From positions 1-64,000 of the forward strand of contig CADCWO010000032.1 of the NCBI GenBank assembly GCA_902806435.1: 64,000 nucleotides of DNA. Reading direction: 5' to 3'. The notes below the pieces were generated by a model. The model ran no database searches, was not told where the DNA came from, and worked only from the letters and a program-made list of their open reading frames with translations. Source of the DNA: an uncultured Synechococcales cyanobacterium. Lineage in GTDB: Bacteria > Cyanobacteriota > Cyanobacteriia > Thermosynechococcales > Thermosynechococcaceae. The translations under genes were made by a program, and so were the position numbers. Numbering within the stretch: the stretch's first letter is position 1; each line of letters starts with the position of its first letter. Below, in pieces: positions 18,550-27,495 of this stretch.

Positions 18550-19605
18550 TTAAGGCTGGCGAATTGTTGCAGTAACGCCCTGGCGTTTAAGGGCTTGAAC
18601 CAGATCCTGGGCGGACTGCTTGTCATTAAAGGCACCGACCTGAATCTGCTTTCCGGCCGGAAAATCACGATAGGCATCTTTGACAACTTTTTGGGTTTGC
18701 TGCAGGACTTTCTGACTGGTGTAATTTACGACAACGTTGTAGTAGCCATCGCCTGGTGTAGCAAGCACAGTCCTGGAGGTCACCCGGAGGGGCGAAGGTT
18801 GCTTCTGAATCGCTGGCGGTGATGAACGTGCTACTTTTGGAACTGTCGTGGGGATCGAACGGCCTGTAGCTAGTTGTGGAGGATTGAAAGGGGGCGTGAT
18901 CAGTGGTGTCGGCTGAGGGCTAGACTGCTCCGCTGGAAAAGATTTGAGGTGGCTCAAGTTTGATAAGTCGAGTTTAACAAACTCCTTAGCTGAGAGATCA
19001 GGAGCAATGGCTGGCTCGGTAGGTTTTGGCGGAGAACTATGAGCGGTTGGTGAGGGCTTTACTGCACGCCCAGATACTTCTGAGTTAGAGGACTCTAGCC
19101 AACTTGGACCAAACAGGCGCGTCTCCAGCATGAGGTAACTTAACACGACACCAGCGAGTAACAGCACTGTTAATGAAGTCCCCCAGGCCGTTAGCAGAAC
19201 ACCGATTAAACTGGATTTCTTTACTGCTTTAGTCGCTTCTAAATGATTGAGCAAGGCTTCCGAAGATTCTAGGTAATCATCAGGGTGTAGGCGGTGGCGG
19301 GTTAACTCAAGCAAGCTGGCGTCTTCAACACTAGGCGTTAGGGGAGCCGGAGCTATACCAGCATCCTGAACGCTAAGTTCAGCAGTTTTAGCTGAATTCT
19401 GAGCGAGGGCAAGGTTACTAGAGGCCAGAACCTTTGAAGGCTGCTGCGGGACAAGGCCTTGGTGGATTACTGGTGCAGAATCACGCAATGCTCGATCGCT
19501 GCGATACTGGGTGAGCGTCGTCTCTAAATCTACATCTAAGCTTCTGAGCACCCCCTGCAAAATTGGATGGAGGGAGGGAAACTTTTGGGAGGGCTGTTGA
19601 CTCAT
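18550..19605 (-). CDS. SPOR domain membrane protein
   Basis: The 351-residue protein has a polar N-terminal region and one membrane span at about 133-160 (LIGVLLTAWGTSLTVLLLAG). A Pro/Ser-rich linker leads to a C-terminal SPOR domain from about 280, covering GDGYYNVVVNYTSQKVLQQTQKVV to GKQIQVGAFNDKQSAQDLVQALKRQGVTA. SPOR domains bind denuded peptidoglycan glycans at division sites. The topology places SPOR in the periplasm, so a cell-division or envelope role is likely but not shown. The gene stands alone upstream of the pspA paralogue on the same strand. Confidence 0.85.
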   Translation of the reverse strand: MSQQPSQKFPSLHPILQGVLRSLDVDLETTLTQYRSDRALRDSAPVIHQGLVPQQPSKVLASSNLALAQNSAKTAELSVQDAGIAPAPLTPSVEDASLLELTRHRLHPDDYLESSEALLNHLEATKAVKKSSLIGVLLTAWGTSLTVLLLAGVVLSYLMLETRLFGPSWLESSNSEVSGRAVKPSPTAHSSPPKPTEPAIAPDLSAKEFVKLDLSNLSHLKSFPAEQSSPQPTPLITPPFNPPQLATGRSIPTTVPKVARSSPPAIQKQPSPLRVTSRTVLATPGDGYYNVVVNYTSQKVLQQTQKVVKDAYRDFPAGKQIQVGAFNDKQSAQDLVQALKRQGVTATIRQP

Positions 19606-19770
19606 GACAGAATGCTCCGACAGCGTAGCAACAACTGATGGTTACAAAGAATTAAGGCTTGCAACCTACATGTTGATCTAATACGCTCAATTGACCCAAG
19701 AGTATGTTGAAGTTGATCCCCTACTTCATATTCTGTCTATATTGAGTTGAAGATTTGCGATCGCAGGTTC

Positions 19771-21807
19771 CTAATGCGGTTGTGATGCCGGAATTTTATG
19801 GGGAGCAAGAGACTGCTCTAATCGCGGTGTCCCGACAGAATAGGTCACGGCATAGCTGCGGGCTAACAGCCATAGCCACAAACGGGGATGACGAAATTGC
19901 AGCGCAGGCTGCAGCCCACGCACCCATTGCGGGAACCAACGACTGCCCACGGCACTAAGTAGGGCGTCTCTTGTAAAGCTCAGGTAACTACCGATCCAGC
20001 GCAGGAAATCTTGGGGCCCGACAAGCTGAGCGATCCAGTAGAGTAGCGCCGGGTGAGTCCAAGCTGCTTTCAGGGCCATACGGTTAAAGGGCAGCCAGCC
20101 AGCCCGGTCTTTAACAAAGGCAGCCGCTACAGTTGGAGGTTCGGCGGCGAGAATGCCAAAGAAGATGTTGAGCATCGAGTTGAGGCGTTGGGGTGGCAAG
20201 AACCGCCCGGTGGGTACCATCATGCCGCGGGAAAATAACCAAGTAACGGCAATATTGCTTTGGTAGGAACGAATTTGCTCTAAGTCAGCCGCTTTCAGCA
20301 GATCGTGCTTCAAGGCTGTATCTAGCAAATCGGTCAACCGGGGCAGGTTGCGAATCAAGGAACCAAACCCAGTAAAAACCAAAGGAGATTGGAGGGAAGC
20401 CGCATCACCGATCGCCAGCAAACGATCAAAGGCCACGCGGCGGTCACGGCTACTAGTGCTAAAGTGAGCCGGGATATAGCCAAAGGTTGCTTTTTTCCAG
20501 CTCAGCCGCTCCATGTCACAGCGGCGGTACTCTGGCAGGATGGCAAAGAAGTCTTCATACATTTCCAGCAGCGAACCGGGATTATCGGGATGGGGTTGAT
20601 GGTAGTGAAACAGATAAATTGTCAGTTCATCTCCTTCGCCTGGAAATAGTTCCCAAATCAATTGACGGCCTCGAGAGATGTCACCATGGCTATTAAGAAC
20701 GTCCCCATAGGTAGAGTCCCACATCCCCGGCTCATAACCACCGTCAATCACTGCCCCCACGGTGGGACAAACACTATCAAAGGCTCGGCCTCCGTTGAGT
20801 TGCCAAGCGATCGCGGAAGCACTACCCATCGCATCGACAAGCAAGCGACCCGTGACTTGCTGTTCCCGGCCAGTCGGTAAGTGCTTTGCTTGCACCCGCA
20901 CATGCGTATCGTCGATTACTGCCCGACAGAATTCTGTTTCCTCCCAAATTTCTCCTCCAGCGGCTCGCAGTTTTTCGCCACATAGATGCAGAAGCTTACC
21001 GGAATCAAGGGCAACATTGAGGACGGTTGGTGTATGCAAAACGGGGGCTTTTGCCTTAGGAGGATTATTGGCATCAAAAAATTTATTGAACCCATCCTGG
21101 TATTCCCGTGCAATCAAACTTTCAAATTCAGTGGGCGTAAACAAGCCAAGATCGATTAAGCTTTGAAACTCAGCCCGCGAAATATTCCACTCCCGGTTCA
21201 TGCGGCCAAACGGCAAGCGTTCAATTAGCAACACCTGGTAGCCCAGGTGGGCCATTACGGCAGCATGGATCACACCCAAAGCGCCACCCAGATAGATTAA
21301 ATCGTAGCCGGGCGTATTTCCTTCATTGAGTGTAGAGACGCGAGAAATCACTTCCTGTGGCTGCTGGGGGTGACGAACGCCTTCGCGCCACCGATTTTCC
21401 CACCAGTAGACCCGATTAAGATCGGATTCTCCATTGGGTATCTTTTGAAAATATTTGACGGTTAGCGGGTAGTCTTGGGCTAATGCCGTAAAAATAGACT
21501 GTTGTGATGAATTAATGGTTGGGGGTACTGGATAGTGATAGGGAAACTGAGCTCGAATTTCGCAGCGCAACTGTTGCAGAATTTGTCGCTCACCGGGAAC
21601 CCGCTGGCTCCAGCGAAATACCTTTAAGTAAGTGGTGCGCTGTACAGACCAGACAAACACCGACAATTCCCCGACTGGGAATTGGAGGCGGAAGCCGTCA
21701 GCCGTGACGACTTTGTTTCCTAACTTGGGTTGAAATTGCTCCTGTAACCAGCTTCTAACGCTGTCAATGGCCTCAGTCGGTACTTCTAAGTAAAGAACTT
21801 CTTTCAT
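19771..21807 (-). CDS. cruA: CruA-type lycopene cyclase (FAD-dependent oxidoreductase family)
   Basis: The 678-residue protein has an FAD-binding Rossmann motif near 168-190 (YDLIYLGGALGVIHAAVMAHLGYQVLLIER). The block MNREWNISRAEFQSLIDLGLF that follows is characteristic of the CruA/CruP family. LAIGDAASLQSPLVFTGFGSLIRNLPRL marks the second FAD contact. CruA cyclises lycopene to gamma- or beta-carotene in cyanobacteria and green sulfur bacteria. The paralogue CruP is similar but lacks clear cyclase activity, and I cannot fully exclude it. The length, with about 165 N-terminal residues before the FAD domain, favours CruA. It is divergent from a small conserved gene with a 108-base gap. Confidence 0.7.
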   Translation of the reverse strand: MKEVLYLEVPTEAIDSVRSWLQEQFQPKLGNKVVTADGFRLQFPVGELSVFVWSVQRTTYLKVFRWSQRVPGERQILQQLRCEIRAQFPYHYPVPPTINSSQQSIFTALAQDYPLTVKYFQKIPNGESDLNRVYWWENRWREGVRHPQQPQEVISRVSTLNEGNTPGYDLIYLGGALGVIHAAVMAHLGYQVLLIERLPFGRMNREWNISRAEFQSLIDLGLFTPTEFESLIAREYQDGFNKFFDANNPPKAKAPVLHTPTVLNVALDSGKLLHLCGEKLRAAGGEIWEETEFCRAVIDDTHVRVQAKHLPTGREQQVTGRLLVDAMGSASAIAWQLNGGRAFDSVCPTVGAVIDGGYEPGMWDSTYGDVLNSHGDISRGRQLIWELFPGEGDELTIYLFHYHQPHPDNPGSLLEMYEDFFAILPEYRRCDMERLSWKKATFGYIPAHFSTSSRDRRVAFDRLLAIGDAASLQSPLVFTGFGSLIRNLPRLTDLLDTALKHDLLKAADLEQIRSYQSNIAVTWLFSRGMMVPTGRFLPPQRLNSMLNIFFGILAAEPPTVAAAFVKDRAGWLPFNRMALKAAWTHPALLYWIAQLVGPQDFLRWIGSYLSFTRDALLSAVGSRWFPQWVRGLQPALQFRHPRLWLWLLARSYAVTYSVGTPRLEQSLAPHKIPASQPH

Positions 21808-21915
21808 TTCTGTGAACTATCGTCCTGGATAGATTGACAAGCTTAAAAAATAGGTTATGATGCCGAATATTTTCTTAAAAAATTTACAAATTTCTCATAA
21901 TTTGCATAAGTCATC

Positions 21916-22167
21916 ATGAATTATCCTATCCCCGCTAGTCCTCAGGAAATTGCTGCTCTGCGGCTAAAACCAGTGAATGAAGAACTAATCATTGCCGCGA
22001 TCGCCGGTGTTATTAATATTGCCCAGTCTGAGGGGCAATCTTTAGAAGACTTAAGAGAACAGGTTTTGGCCGATGATAGTCTCTTAGACTACTCGACCCG
22101 CAGATGGCTCAGTCGCTTAGTCACTCAGGCTTGGGAAACTTTACATCCTGATTACCTCGCTGCTTGA
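21916..22167 (+). CDS. Small conserved protein, function unknown
   Basis: The 83-residue protein has no recognised domain. It is probably all-helical: NEELIIAAIAGVINIAQSEG, SLEDLREQVLADD, LDYSTRRWLSRLVTQAWETLHP. The frame carries a HIP1-like GCGATCGC site and has coding-like codon use, which supports it being real. It starts at an ATG after an AT-rich promoter region shared with cruA. A cytoplasmic location is inferred from the absence of membrane segments. Confidence 0.65.
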   Translation: MNYPIPASPQEIAALRLKPVNEELIIAAIAGVINIAQSEGQSLEDLREQVLADDSLLDYSTRRWLSRLVTQAWETLHPDYLAA

Positions 22168-22290
22168 GCAGCCAGTACCGGTTTTACTTTAAGGCTTCAC
22201 CCTCGATAAGTGGGCCGCTACCACCGCTAACCAGCAGGCTTTAATTAACCCGTTAAAATGTTCCCTACTGGCCAATTAGGGTTTAACCAT

Positions 22291-23050
22291 TAATGCGATT
22301 CGGTTCGAGCCGCTGTTTGGTAAGCTGCATCCGATTGGGAAACGGATAGTAGACCCAAAGCCCGTTTCCTGCCTGATGATGGTTGAAGCGATTGGTCTGG
22401 CGATCGCCACCTTGGACCTGAGGGGTTTGCCCAAGTTTTAGAGCAGTTTCTAGGACAAGACATCCAGACATTGGGTGACGGAACTCTAGTCGTGCTGCAG
22501 CAACTCTATACCCGCTGGCTGAATCCATTCTGCTAGAGGTAAGGTTCTGGGAGAGCTGGCATTGTTGGTGCTCGTCAGCTTGAGTATTAGCTCGATTTTG
22601 ATTGTTAGGCGGCAACTGCCAGATGAGATCACCCTAGCAATCGCCGTTCTTGGGGCCGTAGGCTTATTGTGCTGCTGAAGCAGGTTTTTTTCTATGCCCG
22701 GAGCTAAGGCAGCAAGGATGGCAGGTACTACAGCTGTCCTAGCGGTCACGCCATGGTTTCGCTGGTCATCTACGGCCTAGTTGGTTAATTGATAGCTACT
22801 ACTTCAAGGCTAACAGTGGTTGTATTGGTCTCACCACTTTATTGGTTGGAACCAGTAACTTTGGCAGGCTGTGCTTATGCACTCAGTGGCCTACCGATAT
22901 TACTACTGGTAATGCGGCTGGGCTTGTCTGGTTAATTACCTCTATGCCAGCCTGAGACTTTGGCGAGGCAGAGCGATTTCCACCGCTCCACCCAAAGAAG
23001 AAGATGCCAAACTAAGTTACTCCGGCAAGGGGCAGGTTACAGGCAAGTTG
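22291..23050 (+). pseudogene. Decayed gene, probably of a membrane protein
   Basis: No intact gene lies between the small conserved gene and glgA, but plus-strand frames contain protein-like segments split by stops and shifts. In order they are RFEPLFGKLHPIGKR...AIGLAIATLDLRGLP, GPEGFAQVLEQFLGQDIQTL followed by VVLQQLYTRWLNP, LVLVSLSISSILIVRRQLPD followed by ITLAIAVLGAVGLL, and near the end APPKEEDAKLSYSGKGQ. The order and the hydrophobic third segment suggest one inactivated membrane-protein gene. I do not recognise the family. Boundaries are approximate. Confidence 0.4.
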
Positions 23051-23057
23051 CTACTCT

Positions 23058-24509
23058 TCAGCTACTCAAAGCTGCTGGATTGGCGGATAGTACCGGCTCT
23101 GCTGGCTGAGGGGCTGGAGTTTCTACTTCCGGCAAACCCAGTATGGACTGGTACAGTTTGATGTAATCTTTTGCAGACTGATCCCAACTGAAGTCCACAC
23201 TCATCCCTCGCTGCTGCAGCTCGTGCCATTCTGGCTTGTAGCGGAACCCTTCCCAGGCACGGATCAAGCAAGTGTAAAGATCTAAGGGTTCATAGCGATC
23301 AAAGCAGTAGCCTGTACCCGTGTGGCTCATCGGCTCGTGGTGGGAGACAGTGTCCACCAAACCACCTGTGCGGCGGACAATCGGCACAGAACCATAGCGT
23401 AGAGCTAACATCTGGCTGATGCCACAGGGCTCAAAGCGGCTTGGCATCAGAAAAGCATCGGTTCCCGCATAAATGCGCCGGGAGAGGGGGTCACTAAAGA
23501 GAATTTGGGTTGACATCCGCCCCGGGTAACGCGAAGCGATCTGCCAAAGTTGGGTTTCGTAGTAGCGATCGCCCGTTCCCAGAACAACTAACTGAGCATC
23601 GGTGTAGGCCATAAAGCGATCCAAGATTTGGATCACCAGATCAATACCCTTCTGCTCGACTAACCGTGATACTAAGCCAATCAAAAAGGCCCCAGAATTA
23701 ACTTCCAAGCCAACTTCTTCTTGCAGGGCAACTTTGTTTTTCTTTCGCTGCTCTAGGGTTTGCGCTGTAAAATTTTGAGCAATGTACTTGTCGGTTTCTG
23801 GGTCAAAGGACTTAGTATCAATCCCGTTCACAATCCCAACTAGTTTGCCACTGATGAAGGAAAGCAAGCCTTCCAATTGTTCGCCGTAGGCAGCAGTCTG
23901 GATCTGCTTGGCATAGGTAGGGGAAACCGTGTTTACGCGATCCGCGAACTGAACAGCAGCGGCCATCGTGTTATGCCCCTGCATATACCAGGGACACCAG
24001 GTAATTCTCTCTAGGTACCAGCGCCAAGGCCCCTGGTACGCCAAGTTATGAATCGTAAATACTGTACTAATATCTGGGGATTGGTGCATCCAGACCGGGA
24101 TCATCCCTGTGTGCCAGTCGTGACAGTGGATGATTTCTGGTTTCCAAAAATTCCAGCAAAACTCAGCGGCCCCATTAGCAAACAGTGTGAACCGCCAATC
24201 TTCGTCTTCACCAGAGTAGATGCGGCGCGGCAAAAAGGCTGGATGACCAAATAAGTATAGCGGTACGTTTGTTCCCGGCAGAACAGTTTCATAGACGTCA
24301 AAAGACTGGAACATGGCATATCCATGCCATACCGGGTCTTGAGGCACCGCCATTTTATCGGGTAAAAAGCCGTAGTAGGGCATGAAGATGCGGACATCAT
24401 GCCCCATTTGCTTCAATACTTGTGGTAGGGCACCGACGACATCAGCCATGCCACCAACTTTGGCAACTGGAGCAGCTTCTGCTGCAACAAATAAAATTCG
24501 CATATTCAC
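23058..24509 (-). CDS. glgA: Glycogen synthase (ADP-glucose, GT5)
   Basis: This 483-residue enzyme transfers glucose from ADP-glucose to the alpha-1,4-glucan of glycogen. The N-terminal nucleotide-sugar motif appears as [13 protein letters not shown] (KxGGL variant), with [13 protein letters not shown] at about 130. The C-terminal catalytic region is [36 protein letters not shown], holding the E-x7-E retaining glycosyltransferase motif. The last 20 residues are Pro/Ala-rich. Cyanobacteria usually carry two glgA genes; I cannot tell which this is. It is cytoplasmic and likely monocistronic. Confidence 0.95.
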   Translation of the reverse strand: MNMRILFVAAEAAPVAKVGGMADVVGALPQVLKQMGHDVRIFMPYYGFLPDKMAVPQDPVWHGYAMFQSFDVYETVLPGTNVPLYLFGHPAFLPRRIYSGEDEDWRFTLFANGAAEFCWNFWKPEIIHCHDWHTGMIPVWMHQSPDISTVFTIHNLAYQGPWRWYLERITWCPWYMQGHNTMAAAVQFADRVNTVSPTYAKQIQTAAYGEQLEGLLSFISGKLVGIVNGIDTKSFDPETDKYIAQNFTAQTLEQRKKNKVALQEEVGLEVNSGAFLIGLVSRLVEQKGIDLVIQILDRFMAYTDAQLVVLGTGDRYYETQLWQIASRYPGRMSTQILFSDPLSRRIYAGTDAFLMPSRFEPCGISQMLALRYGSVPIVRRTGGLVDTVSHHEPMSHTGTGYCFDRYEPLDLYTCLIRAWEGFRYKPEWHELQQRGMSVDFSWDQSAKDYIKLYQSILGLPEVETPAPQPAEPVLSANPAALSS

Positions 24510-24589
24510 CTCGTATCCGTTCTCTCAGGTCAGTTCTACCGTACCTGGCTGGGTACCGCCATCATACCGGGCGATCGCAACCCTGACTA

Positions 24590-25072
24590 TCAGACCAGAT
24601 GAAATTCCCTCAGTGCTGGCCCAAAGTTCTTATTTTCATGGCTGGAGCGGCTGAGCTTAATCAACACAAATCGCTCTAGGGGGGCCAGGATTGCCCACTT
24701 CTCAAGAGTTAATTCCACTCGATGTTCTTGTGTGTGAGCCTGAACACTATCTGGAACCGTTGTGGTATCTAACCAAGCTGGATCGGCCTCGACGGGCAAA
24801 TCCGTTGCGGGTGTACCCGTGTGTTCTAAGACGAGATGGCACAGAAATTCTCGATAGGCTTGAATCTCAGCTTCACTCCTACAGGACATTTCTGCTAAAG
24901 CCTGCCGCTCCTCTGGGGTGAACTGGTGCCACTGGGGCAACTTCAGCTTAATTCCGCAGGTATCAAGCTTCAGGCGAACCTGCATGGGGATGCAGCGCAA
25001 GGAATCTACAAAATCTGCCTCAAACTGAAAAAAGCGATGGGGATCAGCTACGTTCAGTGACCTGGTCATCAA
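24590..25072 (-). CDS. narM: Nitrate reductase associated protein NarM
   Basis: The 160-residue protein matches the cyanobacterial nitrate-reductase-associated family. The signature FFQFEADFVDSLRCIPMQVRLKLDTCGIKLKLPQWHQF is at 14-51, followed by TPEERQALAEMSCRSEAEIQAYREFL. NarM is needed for active assimilatory nitrate reductase in several cyanobacteria, probably for maturation. It is normally near narB or nitrate-transport genes, which are not in this window. Here it sits between glgA and a Rieske gene. Its cytoplasmic location is inferred. Confidence 0.88.
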   Translation of the reverse strand: MMTRSLNVADPHRFFQFEADFVDSLRCIPMQVRLKLDTCGIKLKLPQWHQFTPEERQALAEMSCRSEAEIQAYREFLCHLVLEHTGTPATDLPVEADPAWLDTTTVPDSVQAHTQEHRVELTLEKWAILAPLERFVLIKLSRSSHENKNFGPALREFHLV

Positions 25073-25170
25073 TAGGTAAGAATCACAGCAAAGGTCAATT
25101 ATACCGGCCCTACCTAATTTTGAATTTCAAATTTTCTGGCTTAAGTATCGATCTTAAATTACTGGGTTGC

Positions 25171-25593
25171 CTATCCGGGCTTAACCAGCACTTGATTGTC
25201 CTCAATCTTTGCCTCATAGGTAGTTAGCGGCTTTGCCGCTGGTCCTTTGACCACCTTCCCGGCTAAGTCGAACTTACAACCATGACAGGGACACACAAAT
25301 ACCTTTAAATCAACTTGCCAGCCTACCCGGCAGACAGCATGGGTACAAGTCGGGTTCACGGCAACAGGCATATTGGAATTTTTGGGATTGGGCACAATGA
25401 GTACAGGGTTTTTGCCTAGCCCCTGGGTAACTAGTATTTGGCCAGTTTGTAATTCCGCTAAAGTACCCACTTGCTGAAAGCCCCTGGGTCTGGAAGCCGT
25501 TGGAGCTTCAGAACTACAGGCAGTAATAACGACTAGCAGAGAACTAGCTAACCACCCGACGCCAACCCAACTTATAAACTCCCGGCGGTTCAT
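25171..25593 (-). CDS. Small Rieske [2Fe-2S] protein, possible lipoprotein (PetC3-like)
   Basis: The 140-residue protein has a twin-Arg-like N-terminus (NRREFISW), a hydrophobic stretch and a plausible lipobox ending at Cys26 (VITAC). The Rieske boxes are CTHAVC (83-88) and CPCHGC (101-106), with cluster ligands Cys83, His85, Cys101 and His104. Cys88 and Cys103 are positioned for the usual disulfide. The Ser after box-2 HG is replaced by Cys106, which would be expected to lower the redox potential. It lacks the length of the cytochrome b6f PetC1 and is closer to the small PetC3-type proteins, whose partner is uncertain. Confidence 0.82.
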   Translation of the reverse strand: MNRREFISWVGVGWLASSLLVVITACSSEAPTASRPRGFQQVGTLAELQTGQILVTQGLGKNPVLIVPNPKNSNMPVAVNPTCTHAVCRVGWQVDLKVFVCPCHGCKFDLAGKVVKGPAAKPLTTYEAKIEDNQVLVKPG

Positions 25594-25608
25594 GCGTACC
25601 TACCCAGT

Positions 25609-25815
25609 TCAACGTTCCTTGTGTTCAAGGCCAATCCACCACTCTCCAAGCTTCATCAGATCTTTATGAATATCTGCAAGTTCCTTGGCGTAGGCTTGTG
25701 GAGCCAAGCTTATCTGCCAGTCTTGAAGCTTCTTCAGCCGGATTTGGACAAGCAACCACGGCTTGGAAATACCGTCGCTCGCCTCAATGTATTGTGCAAG
25801 CTTGGAGCTGTTCAT
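25609..25815 (-). CDS. Short conserved cyanobacterial protein
   Basis: This 68-residue, probably helical protein has the blocks IEASDGISKPWLLVQIRLKKLQDWQISLAPQAY and ELADIHKDLMKLGEWWIGLE, which I associate with small cyanobacterial proteins of unknown function. It ends 15 bases before the Rieske start on the same strand, so the two are probably co-transcribed. The short length and lack of a named domain limit confidence. Confidence 0.6.
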   Translation of the reverse strand: MNSSKLAQYIEASDGISKPWLLVQIRLKKLQDWQISLAPQAYAKELADIHKDLMKLGEWWIGLEHKER

Positions 25816-25873
25816 CCACTCAGGTTCGAGAGGTTGATATTTCTCAAATAACTTGAAAGTTCTAAAGGTTAAA

Positions 25874-26245
25874 CTAGCTATCTTCTGTTGGCAACCCTGC
25901 TGCTTGCCAGGCCTTCCAGCCGCCTACCATCGAACAAACCTTGCTGTAACCCATCTGCTGCAAGACATCGGCAGCTAATGCTGAGCGAAAGCCACCTCCA
26001 CAGTACAGGATAAGTTCGGTATTTTTGTCTGGGACTTTCTGCTCAATATCTCGTTCGATAATCCCTTTACCAAGATGCTCTGCCCCTTGGGCATGTCCTG
26101 CTGACCATTCATGATCTTCACGGACATCGATCAGATGGATAGGAGCGTCACTACTCAGTTTTGCGTAGGCTTCTGCAACAGTTACCTCATCGATGCGTTG
26201 CCTTGCTGCTTCAGCTAACTTTAAAAATCCTTCAGAATGCTGCAC
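25874..26245 (-). CDS. Rhodanese-like domain protein
   Basis: The 123-residue protein is a single rhodanese domain. IHLIDVREDHEWSAGHAQGAEHLGKG is the CH2A-type motif, ELILYCGGGFRSALAADVLQQMGY the active-site loop with catalytic Cys, and VCSMVGGWKAWQAAGLP the C-terminal signature. The active-site loop CGGGFR is of usual length for a sulfurtransferase. It is cytoplasmic. The gene lies upstream of, and on the same strand as, the small protein and Rieske genes, and may contribute to sulfur handling there, which is inference only. Confidence 0.88.
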   Translation of the reverse strand: MQHSEGFLKLAEAARQRIDEVTVAEAYAKLSSDAPIHLIDVREDHEWSAGHAQGAEHLGKGIIERDIEQKVPDKNTELILYCGGGFRSALAADVLQQMGYSKVCSMVGGWKAWQAAGLPTEDS

Positions 26246-26362
26246 TGATTCATCCTCCCCAGATTTAATAGCCGTTCGGTTAGCTTGTATATTTTGAAAT
26301 TGTAGAGCCTGGAAGTGACAATACTGATGATTTGAGATTCATCCAACTAGTCCAGCGCTCTT

Positions 26363-26869
26363 TTAGGACCTGGGATGAGATTTAGAACGGCGAGAAGGTG
26401 CTGCTCCATTGCGAAAGGTAGAGACTAGTAGGCAGGCAATTCCGACATTAATGAAGACATCGGCGAGGTTGAACACCGGAAACTGGATCAGGCGGAAATC
26501 CAAAAAATCCACAACTTCCCCCGTTAAAAAGCGGTCAATACCATTCCCTAGCGCCCCGCCCAGAAGGAAGCCATACCCAGCTTGCTCCCATTGCTGTAAA
26601 AGTGGTCCAAACAGGGCAATACACATCAAGCCTATACTGACAATCAGCGACAGCCAGCGTAACCAAGATCCATCCTGACTAAATAGACTAAAAGCAGCTC
26701 CTTTGTTAGTAACGTAAGTCAGATGGAAAATCCCCGGCCATAGGGGCCAGGAATCGGGAGGAATCTTGAGTGTAAAGGTTGTGATTACCCAGTACTTGGT
26801 GATCCGGTCTAGAAGCAGGCTGACTAAGGCCGCTACCCAAAACAAGAAATTCTTAAAGGTCATTTGGAG
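26363..26869 (-). CDS. lspA: Signal peptidase II (prolipoprotein signal peptidase)
   Basis: LspA cleaves lipoprotein signal peptides at the lipid-modified Cys. Four membrane spans and the family motifs are visible: VSLLLDRITKYWV, FHLTYVTNKGAAFSLF, GGALGNGIDRFLTGEVVDFLDF (catalytic Asp) and FNLADVFINVG (second catalytic Asp). The frame runs up to 26953, but the ATG at 26869 (MTFKNFLFWVAALVSLLLDRITK) matches the family start and removes the overlap with bioY. The gene follows bioY by 32 bases and is probably in the same transcript. The Arg/Ser-rich tail is unconserved. Confidence 0.93.
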   Translation of the reverse strand, partial: LQMTFKNFLFWVAALVSLLLDRITKYWVITTFTLKIPPDSWPLWPGIFHLTYVTNKGAAFSLFSQDGSWLRWLSLIVSIGLMCIALFGPLLQQWEQAGYGFLLGGALGNGIDRFLTGEVVDFLDFRLIQFPVFNLADVFINVGIACLLVSTFRNGAAPSRRSKSHPRS

Positions 26870-26901
26870 GCTCTGAGTCCAGGACTTAGGATAATCGACA
26901 C

Positions 26902-27477
26902 TTAGTAAAACAGCACGCGTCGTAAGATAGCGGAAACAACCGTAACTAAACAAATTAATACAAGTTGACCTGGCAGAGGCTGTAGGGAATACTCAATGGC
27001 GGCTGACCCCCAGCTTTGCGCCAGGAAACGAAAGAGAGTTAGCCCACCCAGGTAAAGGAGGCCAACAAGATGAATGGCTGATAAGCCAGCTAAGCAACTT
27101 ATGGCTAGGAACTCTAAGCGGGCAACTTTTTGAAATGCCAAGCGACCGCAAATCCAGGCACCGGGTACAAAACCCAGTAAGTAGCCAAAGGTCGGCTCTT
27201 TAATATAGTTAAGCCCACCCCCATAGGCGAAGATCTGGAACCCACTGAGGCCAAGCATCAAATAGACAATTTGGGAGAGTGCTGCCGCACTTTTGCCACC
27301 TAGGCAGCCAGTTAAGAGAACTGCACCAATTTGATAAGTCACCCCCAGAGACAGGCTTGGCACATTACCTGAGCTCCAATTCCAAGGGGAAAGGGGAGCA
27401 GAAACGGGTATAAAGGTTCCGACAACAGTTAGCAGTAAACCGATAAAGGCCCACAGCAGCTTATCAAGGGGGGACAC
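26902..27477 (-). CDS. bioY: Biotin transporter BioY (ECF S-component)
   Basis: The 191-residue protein has six predicted membrane spans and BioY hallmarks: PVSAPLSPWNWSSG, the GVTYQIGAVLLTGCLGGKSAAALSQIVYLMLGLSGFQIFAYGGGLNYIKEPTFGYLLGF region, and a C-terminal helix. BioY is the biotin-binding S-component of an ECF-type importer and can sometimes act without the energising module. No ATPase genes are nearby. It starts 18 bases after the bioB stop, so bioB-bioY is probably an operon for making and taking up biotin. Confidence 0.92.
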   Translation of the reverse strand: MSPLDKLLWAFIGLLLTVVGTFIPVSAPLSPWNWSSGNVPSLSLGVTYQIGAVLLTGCLGGKSAAALSQIVYLMLGLSGFQIFAYGGGLNYIKEPTFGYLLGFVPGAWICGRLAFQKVARLEFLAISCLAGLSAIHLVGLLYLGGLTLFRFLAQSWGSAAIEYSLQPLPGQLVLICLVTVVSAILRRVLFY

Positions 27478-27495
27478 GGCGTAAAAGGATTTAAC

